Of a DNA stretch of 64,000 bases, positions 18,211-25,205 are shown one piece after another. Origin of the DNA: Agrobacterium albertimagni AOL15 (GTDB lineage Bacteria > Pseudomonadota > Alphaproteobacteria > Rhizobiales > Rhizobiaceae); assembly GCF_000300855.1 (NCBI RefSeq), contig NZ_ALJF01000003.1, forward strand, positions 1-64,000, read 5' to 3'. Both the position numbers and the translations under genes were made by a program. Numbering within the stretch: position 1 is the stretch's first letter; every line of letters starts with the position of its first letter. Under the pieces are notes generated by a model, which was given only the letters and a program-made list of their open reading frames with translations, did not search any database and was not told the origin of the DNA.

Positions 18211-18536
18211 TCTCCATAACGTTCGGCAGGAACAGGCGGCACCAAGGCCTGCGCTTCGGCAGGGCCGGCGGTTGAAACAGGCGCCTCGAGCACAGCCAGT
18301 TTGTTGGGGTCGATCGTCTGGCGGATGTTTCGGCCAGCCACGAGATCGGCGTTCACGGGGAAACAATCACCGTAGATGATCTCGGCCATAGCCCGCGCGC
18401 GCTTAAGTTCTTTCGGCAGCGCGCCATAGCAAGCCTCATCTGTATCATAGGAAATAACAGCGACCGGGTCCTGCAGACACGTGGTGTCTTGCGGATGGCA
18501 GGCCACAATGACCATCAGGGCAGCCATACTGTTCAT
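18207..18536 (-). CDS. Small cysteine-containing exported protein, unknown
   Basis: 109-residue protein, not recognised. The first 13 residues are hydrophobic and end in VIVAC, which could be a short, uncharged signal or lipobox. Further cysteines are at TTCLQD, EACYG and GDCFPV, suggesting disulfides in the periplasm. GGAGAA precedes the ATG. It is driven by an exact EcfG promoter and coupled to the membrane-protein gene downstream, so it belongs to the stress regulon. Confidence 0.7.
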   Translation of the reverse strand: MNSMAALMVIVACHPQDTTCLQDPVAVISYDTDEACYGALPKELKRARAMAEIIYGDCFPVNADLVAGRNIRQTIDPNKLAVLEAPVSTAGPAEAQALVPPVPAERYGE

Positions 18537-18563
18537 GATCGTTCTCCGTGTTACCTGAAGGTT

Positions 18564-18588
18564 AACGCGAAGACTGCACGACAGTTCC
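18564..18588 (-). promoter_or_regulatory. EcfG promoter of the small exported-protein operon
   Basis: Minus-strand GGAAC (18584-18588), 16 bases, CGTT (18564-18567), an exact match, about 28 bases before the start at 18536. Confidence 0.85.
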
Positions 18589-18624
18589 GGGAACAAGGGC
18601 GTGAAACGCCCGATGCTGCAGGGT

Positions 18625-19686
18625 TTACGAGCGGATCAGGCCGTGAATGTAGTGCAGTTTGCCAATCACCGGCTCTGACAGCACAAAGGGATAGAGATCA
18701 GGCTGCCCCATGCTGCGATTGATGCTGTTGATCGCAAGCGTCAGCGGCACCCAGGCGCGGATCAGGGCGCCTGCACTGCCGATGCCATAGCTGTCGAAGG
18801 TGCGCTTCAGCTCGATCGCCGGCACATCGGCCTCGACATCGGGATTGGTTCTGAGACCGAAGGCATCCGCGGTATCGAGCGCATCGACGATGTGGAAATA
18901 GTGGGCGAAGGTCTCGGCGAAATCCTCCCAAGGGTGGCTCGCTGCATAGGCGGAGATGAAGCTGTTCTCCCAGCCCTGCGGAGGGCCCTCGGCATAATGG
19001 CGTTTGAGCGCCTCACCATAGTCTTCACGCTCGTCGCCGAACACAAACCGGAAAGCGTCGAAGGCGTTCCTGTCACGCACGAGGACATTCCAGTAGTAAT
19101 GGGCGACCTCATGCCGGAAATGACCAAGCAGGGTGCGGAAGGGCTCCCCGAGCGCCACACGCCGTGCCTCACGTTCCGCGTCGGAACCCTCGGCAATGTT
19201 GAGCGTGATCAGGCCGTCGGCATGACCGGTCAGCACTGGCCCGTCACCGCTGTCGGTCGGATCATCCGCAAGAAATTCGAAACCCAGACCTTGATCGGGA
19301 TCAGCTGTGCGTGTGACCAGCGGCAGCCTGAACCTGAGAATTGAGTAGAAGAGCCCGCGTTTTGCGAGCTCGATCCTCTGCCAGTTCTGCAGGTTTTCCG
19401 GCACCGACAGGTCCGGGATCGTCACGTTGTGCCGGCAGGCGACACAAAAGCCGCTGTCGTCCTCATCTTCGACAAGCCAGTTGCATCCGCCGAGCGCCGC
19501 ATTGGCGCAAGTCCGCACACCCGCAGGTTCCGTTGTGCCATGGTCGAGGACATGCGTCCCGGAGGCTTCCAGCGCCACCATGTCGAGACTGGTCGAACGA
19601 AAGGCCAGACGTGCCCCGCATGTGACACAGCCGTCATTTTCGAAATGCACGACGTTCGAACAGTTGCTGCAACTGAACAGGCGCAT
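18625..19686 (-). CDS. Zinc-ribbon putative metallopeptidase (DUF2248-like)
   Basis: 353-residue protein with zinc-ribbon cysteine pairs at the N-terminus (FSCSNCSNVVHF, CVTCGARL) and a second set near residue 70 (CNWLV, then FCVACRH), followed by an HEVAH zinc-protease motif in HFRHEVAHYYW near residue 190. No signal peptide, so it is a cytoplasmic predicted metallopeptidase of unknown substrate. It lies among the general stress genes without its own EcfG box. Confidence 0.82.
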   Translation of the reverse strand: MRLFSCSNCSNVVHFENDGCVTCGARLAFRSTSLDMVALEASGTHVLDHGTTEPAGVRTCANAALGGCNWLVEDEDDSGFCVACRHNVTIPDLSVPENLQNWQRIELAKRGLFYSILRFRLPLVTRTADPDQGLGFEFLADDPTDSGDGPVLTGHADGLITLNIAEGSDAEREARRVALGEPFRTLLGHFRHEVAHYYWNVLVRDRNAFDAFRFVFGDEREDYGEALKRHYAEGPPQGWENSFISAYAASHPWEDFAETFAHYFHIVDALDTADAFGLRTNPDVEADVPAIELKRTFDSYGIGSAGALIRAWVPLTLAINSINRSMGQPDLYPFVLSEPVIGKLHYIHGLIRS

Positions 19687-19731
19687 GACCGTGTCTTTCT
19701 GTGAAAGGACACCCGCAGGGGCGCCAAAGGA

Positions 19732-20721
19732 TCAGTCGAAAATCTCGAGCGGAAAGCGCAGTTCGTACCGCACCTGTCCGTTCGTCAACTCGTGATGCGC
19801 CTCGCCGTTGACTGAAGACGGAACGACCCGTTCCAGCACGGTGCTGCCGAAGCGCGCCGCCTTGATTTCTTCGTTTTCGCGAGCGGTGAATGGTTCGGAC
19901 CAGACGATCACGACCACCGGACCCGTGGGCGTCTCAAGCTTCCGGCACGACACCTCGATCTGCTGACGACGCTGCAGGAAATCGCCATGGCTGACGGCAT
20001 TGACCACCAGCTCATGCAAGGCAAGCCCAATATGCAGCGACGCATTGGGTGTGAGAAGCACGTCGTCGCCGGAGACATGAACCAGATCGGCGTTTTCCTG
20101 AACGTAGCGATCGACCTGCTGTTTCAGCAGATCGCGGAAATAGGCCCCGCGCCAGCTGGAATCGGTGATCAGGTCTTGCGACTGGGACAGGGCATGCAGC
20201 CGGCCCCGGAATTTGCCGAGGAACATGTCCAGCGTCCCCGAATACCGGGCAGTCTGGGAGGCGATGCTCTGAATGATCGCAAGCAGGTTCTTCGACCGGT
20301 GGCTGACTTCGCGCAGGAGTGCACGCAACAGCCTTTCACGACGCCGGTCTTCAGTGCGATCGATGACCACGGTGATCAGATGCACGTCGTGATCGGCCAT
20401 CTCGACCATACGGCAGCGGAATTCGAAGAAGGTATCGTCACCCGCCTCGATCTCCAGTTCCGCACGATCCCCCGCCTTCAGAAGGCCCGACTTGAGCTCA
20501 GTCAGTTTCTGCCCGATGTCTGATCCGAAGATCGTGTCATCGGATGGGATCGCCCCCGCCGGCAGCCGCCAACGGGCCGGCAGCGAGGTGATGCAGACAT
20601 AGGTACCATCTTTATCCTGAAGGGTCAGGCTTGCGCCCATGTCGATGAGCGCGGTTATGAAGAACTCCCGCAGCTGTTCGTCGCCGCGCTGAGGTTCAAA
20701 CCATGTCAACCGATGTACCAA
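19732..20721 (-). CDS. HWE-family sensor histidine kinase
   Basis: Cytoplasmic kinase of 329 residues with no membrane spans. The N-terminal part (about 20-125) looks like a PAS sensor (DMGASLTLQDKDGTYVCITS). The HWE/HisKA_2 phosphoacceptor is His141 in LREVSHRSKNLLAIIQSIA, and the ATP lid contains LHELVVNAVSHG and FGSTVLERV. The start is TTG with GGAG 9 bases upstream. Its position next to phyR makes PhyR the likely target, as for PhyK-type kinases. The sensed signal is unknown. Confidence 0.9.
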   Translation of the reverse strand: MVHRLTWFEPQRGDEQLREFFITALIDMGASLTLQDKDGTYVCITSLPARWRLPAGAIPSDDTIFGSDIGQKLTELKSGLLKAGDRAELEIEAGDDTFFEFRCRMVEMADHDVHLITVVIDRTEDRRRERLLRALLREVSHRSKNLLAIIQSIASQTARYSGTLDMFLGKFRGRLHALSQSQDLITDSSWRGAYFRDLLKQQVDRYVQENADLVHVSGDDVLLTPNASLHIGLALHELVVNAVSHGDFLQRRQQIEVSCRKLETPTGPVVVIVWSEPFTARENEEIKAARFGSTVLERVVPSSVNGEAHHELTNGQVRYELRFPLEIFD

Positions 20722-20808
20722 TTGCCTGCTCCGCCATGATCGGCATTAGGGACCGGCTCCGTTTGCCGGCCCATTCCTCGCTCTAACCTATGCCCCCAAA
20801 AGGCTATA

Positions 20809-21603
20809 TCAAGCCTGCTCGGTCACGCGCTCGTTGAAGAAAAGCGCCTGACTGATCAAAGCCTTGACCATGTCGGGGTTGAACGGCTTGGTAACCAGGA
20901 AGGCCGGCTCAGGACGCTCGCCGGTCAGCAGGCGTTCCGGGAACGCCGTGATGAAGATGACCGGGATCGTATCGACCTTGAGGATGTCGTTGACGGCATC
21001 GATGCCCGAGCTTCCATCCGCAAGCTGGATGTCGGCGAGGACCATTTTCGGGCTGGTGCGCTTGTAGAGATCGACAGCTTCGGCGTGGGTACGGGCAATG
21101 CCGGTGACGCGATGACCGAGATCTTCAACCATCTGCTCGATGTCGAGCGCGATCAGAGGCTCGTCTTCGATGATCATGATGTCGGTCGCGACCTGACGGG
21201 AGATCTCCATCGAGGCCTCGTTGAAGAGCGCGTTGAATTCGGCTTCGCCGACGCCAAGCACGCTGGCCGCTTCCGAGGTGGTGAACCCCTCGACAGTGAT
21301 GAGCAGGAAGGCGTGGCGCGCACGCGTCGGCACGGATGCAAGATTGGCGGCGGCCCGCTTCTCCCAGGCAAAGGGCGAGGTGATCTGCGGAAGCTCGACC
21401 TTGGTCGAATCGTAGATCGTCACGAACAGCTTGTAGAGAGCGACACGGTCATCACCCGTGTCAGGGAAAATAGAGATGTCGGCGATCAGCGCTTCCAGGA
21501 CCGCTGCGACATAGGCATCTCCGGAGGTCTGCGAACCGGTGACGGCGCGTGCATAACGCCGCAGGTAAGGAAGATGGACAGCGACGCGGGCAGTAAGGGA
21601 CAT
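20809..21603 (-). CDS. phyR: Anti-anti-sigma response regulator PhyR
   Basis: 264-residue protein with an N-terminal EcfG-like pseudo-sigma domain (residues 1-135; sigma-4-like VEGFTTSEAASVLGVGEAEF) and a C-terminal receiver (IIEDEPLIALDIEQM, phosphoacceptor Asp191 in VLADIQLADGSSG, Lys in LVTKPFNPD). Phosphorylated PhyR binds NepR and frees EcfG. Start at 21603 with GGAGAA upstream; the frame is open further upstream but the EcfG promoter at 21648 lies there. Confidence 0.95.
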   Translation of the reverse strand: MSLTARVAVHLPYLRRYARAVTGSQTSGDAYVAAVLEALIADISIFPDTGDDRVALYKLFVTIYDSTKVELPQITSPFAWEKRAAANLASVPTRARHAFLLITVEGFTTSEAASVLGVGEAEFNALFNEASMEISRQVATDIMIIEDEPLIALDIEQMVEDLGHRVTGIARTHAEAVDLYKRTSPKMVLADIQLADGSSGIDAVNDILKVDTIPVIFITAFPERLLTGERPEPAFLVTKPFNPDMVKALISQALFFNERVTEQA

Positions 21604-21647
21604 GCAGTTCTCCAATCGAAATGGATAAAGGTGCGGACTCGGCAGAA

Positions 21648-21672
21648 AACGCGCCTCGGAAAAAAATGTTCC
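21648..21672 (-). promoter_or_regulatory. EcfG promoter of phyR
   Basis: Minus-strand GGAAC (21668-21672), 16 bases, CGTT (21648-21651), an exact match, 45 bases before the phyR start. It provides positive feedback on the pathway. Confidence 0.88.
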
Positions 21673-21755
21673 ATCGACTTGGGAACTTTTTTGCCACTTC
21701 GGGCTTATCACGTTAATTGTCGTCTCGCTTGGCAAACTGACGGAATTGGACAAAC

Positions 21756-21953
21756 ATGGCTGAAGGCCCTCCGGATGGAAATAAATCGAAGAAGCCGTCC
21801 GAGGCAAAGCGGCAAAATGCGAACGCATTGATCGCGTCAAAGCTTCGTGGCTACTATGACAGCATCGTCGACGAAGGCACCCCCTCACAATTCCTCGACC
21901 TCCTTGAGAAGCTTCACGATGCGGAAGCAGAAGCCAAGTCCAAGAAAACCTGA
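21756..21953 (+). CDS. NepR-like anti-sigma factor (copy 2)
   Basis: 65-residue protein whose core LRGYYDSIVDEGTPSQFLDL followed by LEKLHDAEAE aligns with NepR copy 1 (YYQSVQEEGIPDRFLQLLEQL). The N-terminus is polar and lysine-rich. It is divergent from phyR. Two NepR-like proteins are known in rhizobia (RsiA1/RsiA2 of Sinorhizobium). No clear ribosome site and no exact EcfG box face this gene; an upstream GGAAC is 24 bases from CGTT, too far. Confidence 0.85.
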   Translation: MAEGPPDGNKSKKPSEAKRQNANALIASKLRGYYDSIVDEGTPSQFLDLLEKLHDAEAEAKSKKT

Positions 21954-21961
21954 CATGTAAA

Positions 21962-21989
21962 CGGCCGGGCTTCGAAAAGCCCAGCCGGT
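21962..21989. terminator. Weak bidirectional hairpin after nepR copy 2
   Basis: GGCCGGGCTT, short loop, AAGCCC-A-GCC with one mismatch, between the NepR-like gene and the convergent holin-like gene. T-runs are poor on both sides, so termination may be incomplete. Confidence 0.4.
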
Positions 21990-22004
21990 TCTCAAAAGCG
22001 CATA

Positions 22005-22448
22005 TCAATCGCGATCGTTGCCGACACCTTGCGACTTGGCGACGCCATAGGCGACTGCTGCGATCGCCGCGGCCGTTAGCAGGGACCGCCCCTTCATCAG
22101 CGCCGGAACACCTGCCAATAGCTGCAGGGTCATCGGATCAGGCAGCCGGGCCTTGGCGGCCCTCTGACGAGCTTCCATGCGCAGCTCGGCGCGACGGTTG
22201 ATCGACTGCACGACGACGATGACGATGATGGCGCAGAGCGCCGTAACGCCCGCAATCACCAAAGCAGCATAGACCGGACCGATGACGCCGGTCAGATAGA
22301 AGCCGAGCGCCAGAAGCAGGGCGACATAGGTCGTCAGACCCAGCACACCGGCGATCGCGCCCGCCATGACCGAGCGCCCGACCTTATTGGCGGTCGGCCG
22401 CACCTTGCCGAAGGCGACGATGCCCAGATGTCTGAACAATGGCAGCAT
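22005..22448 (-). CDS. Holin-superfamily/YqjE-like membrane protein
   Basis: 147-residue protein with two long adjacent hydrophobic segments (about residues 28-55 and 58-82) and a third weak one near 120-135, separated by a basic region (SINRRAELRMEARQRAAKAR). The layout resembles phage-holin-3/YqjE-type proteins that accompany ElaB/YqjD genes. It follows the DUF883 gene by 2 bases and so shares its EcfG promoter. Function unknown, probably membrane adaptation under stress. Confidence 0.7.
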   Translation of the reverse strand: MLPLFRHLGIVAFGKVRPTANKVGRSVMAGAIAGVLGLTTYVALLLALGFYLTGVIGPVYAALVIAGVTALCAIIVIVVVQSINRRAELRMEARQRAAKARLPDPMTLQLLAGVPALMKGRSLLTAAAIAAVAYGVAKSQGVGNDRD

Positions 22449-22450
22449 GA

Positions 22451-22804
22451 TCAGCGCCGGCTGAGAAGCGCAAGAACGTAGCCGACGCCGGCGGCCATGG
22501 CGAGCGACTGCAGCGGCTTTGCGCGCACATAGGCTTCGATATCTTCTTCAGCGTTCATGAAGCGCTCACGTGCGCTGTCGATATATTCCTGCGAGGTTTC
22601 ACCCGCCTGACGAATCTTGCCGCTACCGAAGGAAGCGACGGTCTGCGTCAGAGAAGCGATATCGCGGCGCAGGGCTTCGAGGTCCGCCTGGACGTCACCG
22701 CTGGTCGCGGTACCCGCCGTATTCACCTTGTCTTCGATACGGTCCGCGAGATCGTTTGCCTTGACTTCGATCTTGCTCTTGGAGGCGCTCGGTACCTGGG
22801 CCAT
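22451..22804 (-). CDS. DUF883 (ElaB/YqjD-like) membrane-anchored protein
   Basis: 117-residue protein with a long polar helical domain (about residues 20-85, heptad-rich, DLEALRRDIASLTQTVASF) and a single C-terminal membrane helix (PLQSLAMAAGVGYVLALLSRR). This is the ElaB/YqjD layout; E. coli relatives are stationary-phase proteins that tether ribosomes to the membrane. AAGGAGAATTCC precedes the ATG at 22804. It is driven by an exact EcfG promoter. Confidence 0.85.
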   Translation of the reverse strand: MAQVPSASKSKIEVKANDLADRIEDKVNTAGTATSGDVQADLEALRRDIASLTQTVASFGSGKIRQAGETSQEYIDSARERFMNAEEDIEAYVRAKPLQSLAMAAGVGYVLALLSRR

Positions 22805-22847
22805 GGAATTCTCCTTGGATTGTTCATGAAAGGCAGTTCGCAACAAG

Positions 22848-22872
22848 AACGCCGTGACCGGGCGAGTGTTCC
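22848..22872 (-). promoter_or_regulatory. EcfG promoter of the DUF883 operon
   Basis: Minus-strand GGAAC (22868-22872), 16 bases, CGTT (22848-22851), an exact match, 44 bases upstream of the DUF883 start and divergent from the csbD promoter. Confidence 0.88.
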
Positions 22873-22941
22873 ATCATCACCTCGGCCTTTTCTTCTGCAC
22901 GAGGCTGCTGGCCCGATCTGAACGGCTTTGATCCAGACGAT

Positions 22942-22966
22942 GGAACTTCCCGCATTAGCCGACGTT
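22942..22966 (+). promoter_or_regulatory. EcfG promoter of the CsbD-like gene
   Basis: GGAAC (22942-22946), 16 bases, CGTT (22963-22966), an exact match, 54 bases upstream of the csbD-like start. Confidence 0.88.
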
Positions 22967-23019
22967 TTCAGCCCCGAGGACATCACGCCTCGACCATTCA
23001 CCAACACGGGAGTTATCCG

Positions 23020-23217
23020 ATGAATTGGAATCAGATCGAAGGCAATTGGGAACAGTTCAAGGGCAAGGCCCAGACCCAGTGGGGCAAGCTCACGGGTGAC
23101 GATCTCGACGTGATCGCCGGCAAGCGCAAGGAACTGTCGGGCAAGATCCAGGCTGCCTATGGCAAGACCCAGGAAGAAGCCGATCGCGAGATCGACGACT
23201 GGATGAGCCGCGGCTAA
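23020..23217 (+). CDS. CsbD family stress protein
   Basis: 65-residue hydrophilic protein with the CsbD signature MNWNQIEGNWEQFKGK and WGKLTGDDLDVIAGKRKELS. Family members are strongly induced by general stress sigma factors, and here an exact EcfG promoter lies upstream. A CGGGAG ribosome site precedes the ATG. It is monocistronic, closed by a strong terminator. Confidence 0.95.
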   Translation: MNWNQIEGNWEQFKGKAQTQWGKLTGDDLDVIAGKRKELSGKIQAAYGKTQEEADREIDDWMSRG

Positions 23218-23241
23218 GACCTGCAGAATAAGGAATGCCCG

Positions 23242-23273
23242 AAACCCGGAAGCACCCGCTTCCGGGTTTTTTG
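23242..23273 (+). terminator. Terminator after the CsbD-like gene
   Basis: AACCCGGAAGC, 4-base loop, GCTTCCGGGTT followed by TTTT, just after the csbD-like gene and immediately before the convergent oxygenase gene. Confidence 0.92.
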
Positions 23274-23280
23274 TTGCGCC

Positions 23281-24138
23281 TCAGGCGGCCACCGTGCTGG
23301 CGCCGTAGGTCACGCCCTTTTCCTTCAGCCACCGGCGATAGGCGATGGACGAGGCATCTGCCCGCGTCGGGATTTCCTTGCGCGGCTCCAGCGGCAGGAG
23401 CACCGGCCGCTGGTTTTCGAGGATGATGCGGTCCTGCAGGAAGATCATCTGCTGGAAATGGATGAGCTCCGTCGTCGTCGAGACATCGTCGATCAGGTAC
23501 ATGATCGGATGCGCCCGGCATCGGCCCGGATCGAGCGGCTGGACGAAGAGGCCGATGACATCCCAGCGATTGGTAGCGTTGGGACATGTCTTGTAGAGGA
23601 TCGTGGTGAACGGCGTCATCACCCGGTACATGTATTGCGTGGTGATACCGTCGGACGCTGAGAGAGCGGCCTGCGGCTGGAAGAAGGTACAGTTCGTCGC
23701 CCAAACTTCGTCTTCCTCGCGACGGATTTCGACATCGTAGCTCTGCACTTCCGTATGCGGCTCGGCGCCCAGAACATCCGTATGCACGAAGGGGAAATGC
23801 GCCATGTCGAGAAAGTTCTCGACAATCCGAAGCCCGGAGGCTTTCACGGTGACAACACCGCAGGGCACATAGCGCCGATCCGGCTCGTCGGCCTCCGGCA
23901 GGGAGAAGATCTCGCGCTCGGGCTCGCCCAGCGTTGCCCAGAGAAAGCCGAAGCGATGGCGAAGCGGCAGCGGCTCGGCCCGCCCCTCGGCAAAGACCTC
24001 AATCGCCCCATCCGCTTGTCTGACGACCGTCAGATCTGTTCCGAGCAACCGGTTGTGCGACCTTCCAACCGGGATGACAGCCTCGGTATCGAGCACATAC
24101 CACTGATCGAGCGACGCCTTGTCGATACCGTTCTGCAT
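23281..24138 (-). CDS. Rieske-type oxygenase catalytic subunit lacking the Rieske cluster site
   Basis: 285-residue homologue of ring-hydroxylating oxygenase alpha subunits. The mononuclear iron site is present as NFLDMAHFPFVH (Asp111, His114, His119). The N-terminal 75 residues retain Rieske-domain beta strands (LLGTDLTVVRQADG and FGFLWATLGEPE) but jump from one to the other without the CxH and CxxH loops. No CxH or CxxH occurs anywhere. The frame is intact, so this is a clean in-frame loss rather than decay. Electrons must come from another protein; the divergent gene at 24534 encodes a Rieske domain. NdmC of the caffeine N7-demethylase is the known parallel. Confidence 0.82.
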   Translation of the reverse strand: MQNGIDKASLDQWYVLDTEAVIPVGRSHNRLLGTDLTVVRQADGAIEVFAEGRAEPLPLRHRFGFLWATLGEPEREIFSLPEADEPDRRYVPCGVVTVKASGLRIVENFLDMAHFPFVHTDVLGAEPHTEVQSYDVEIRREEDEVWATNCTFFQPQAALSASDGITTQYMYRVMTPFTTILYKTCPNATNRWDVIGLFVQPLDPGRCRAHPIMYLIDDVSTTTELIHFQQMIFLQDRIILENQRPVLLPLEPRKEIPTRADASSIAYRRWLKEKGVTYGASTVAA

Positions 24139-24255
24139 TCTCTTGTCTTTCCTCTGGAGCACGGGAGAAACCACTTGAACCCCCATCTCGTCGCCAGCTA
24201 GATTGCCCAAAAATTAGAGCGCGCACAATTGCAAGGCAACACTGATCCCCATCCG

Positions 24256-24537
24256 ATGACGGCAAAAGCCGACCAAATGACCGTCGGCTTCACCTTTTCC
24301 GGAAGGCTGGAGCCGCAGGGTTTTGTCGCATTTGCGGAACATCGCGCGGCCCGCCTGTCACTCGGCCTGACGATTGCCTCCTGTGACAGGGATCGCTGTC
24401 GCCTGACCCTGTCAGGCCCGGAGGCCCTGATCGACGCCTTCGAAATGGCGGTCAGCCTCGGCCCCTATGACAGCATCGTGCTTGACGTATCAAGATTTCA
24501 AACCGACGAAGACCTGCCCGCAAAGGCCGCATCATGA
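24256..24537 (+). CDS. Acylphosphatase-like protein without catalytic arginine
   Basis: 93-residue protein resembling the acylphosphatase fold: FTFSGRLEPQGFVAFAEHRA corresponds to the phosphate loop, and LTLSGPEALIDAFEMAVSLG to the later helix. The family's catalytic arginine (QGVGFR) is replaced by valine (QGFV), and the catalytic asparagine is not evident, so hydrolase activity is unlikely. The start at 24256 is uncertain; an ATG at 24277 is also possible. Its stop overlaps the Rieske gene start by ATGA, tying it to the oxygenase. Role unknown, perhaps an assembly or binding partner. Confidence 0.65.
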   Translation: MTAKADQMTVGFTFSGRLEPQGFVAFAEHRAARLSLGLTIASCDRDRCRLTLSGPEALIDAFEMAVSLGPYDSIVLDVSRFQTDEDLPAKAAS

Positions 24538-25205
24538 CATCAGCATCCCCTTGGATCCCCGTTGCCCTCTCCGCCGATATCGAAGCTGGGACCTCCGCCG
24601 GAACGCTCGTCAATGGCGAGGAGCGCGTCGTCTGGCGTGACGACAAGGGCGCGATCCATGTCTGGGAAGACCGCTGTCCGCATCGCGGCATGCGCATGAG
24701 CTTCGGCTTCGTGCGCGGCGACCACATCGCCTGCCTCTACCACGGCTGGCGCTACGACACGGGCGGCCAGTGTCGCTACATCCCGGCACACCCCGATCTG
24801 GAAGTGCCCCAGACGATCAAGGTCCCGACCTTTGCCGCAACCGAACGGGCCGGCATCGTCTGGATGGCACCGGAAGGCACCGATCCGGCTGAGCTCTCGA
24901 CGCTTCCCGAAACGGCTGAGGTCGTCCGCAGCCTCTTTCTCGATCTGTCGACGAACGCGGCTCTGCTGGCGGTGACGGCAGCCCCACCCGAGGGCTATCG
25001 TCCGGTCGAGAGTGGGACTGGCTTGGTTACCTTCCAAGGTAACGACGTGACCGTCCTGATCGCAGCCCAACCCCGCGACGCCGGCCGGACGGCCTTGCAC
25101 ATCACGGTGACCGGAAACACCTCCGCAGCCATCCGCCGCGACCTCGCGCTCTGGGCAATCGACCTGCGCAACCGGCTCGAAGCCCAGACGACGGAGGCGG
25201 CGTGA
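24534..25205 (+). CDS. Rieske [2Fe-2S] protein with degenerate oxygenase C-domain
   Basis: 223-residue protein. Residues 5-115 form a complete oxygenase-type Rieske domain with Cys48, His50 (CPHRGM) and Cys67, His70 (CLYHGW), ending in FAATERAGIVWMAPEG. The remaining 100 residues resemble a shrunken catalytic domain but contain no D-x2-H-x4-H iron site. It therefore complements the divergent subunit at 23281, which has iron ligands but no cluster. It overlaps the acylphosphatase-like gene and the GST gene, forming a tight operon. No reductase domain is present; that partner must be elsewhere. Confidence 0.85.
   Translation: MTSASPWIPVALSADIEAGTSAGTLVNGEERVVWRDDKGAIHVWEDRCPHRGMRMSFGFVRGDHIACLYHGWRYDTGGQCRYIPAHPDLEVPQTIKVPTFAATERAGIVWMAPEGTDPAELSTLPETAEVVRSLFLDLSTNAALLAVTAAPPEGYRPVESGTGLVTFQGNDVTVLIAAQPRDAGRTALHITVTGNTSAAIRRDLALWAIDLRNRLEAQTTEAA

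Noticed and set aside
21690..21720. GGAAC and CGTT facing the second NepR-like gene
   Set aside because: They are separated by 24 bases, outside the 16-17 base spacing of EcfG promoters.
23281..24138. Oxygenase catalytic gene as a pseudogene
   Set aside because: The loss is in frame, the iron-binding triad and the rest of the fold are intact, and a complementary Rieske protein lies beside it. Decay is possible but less likely.
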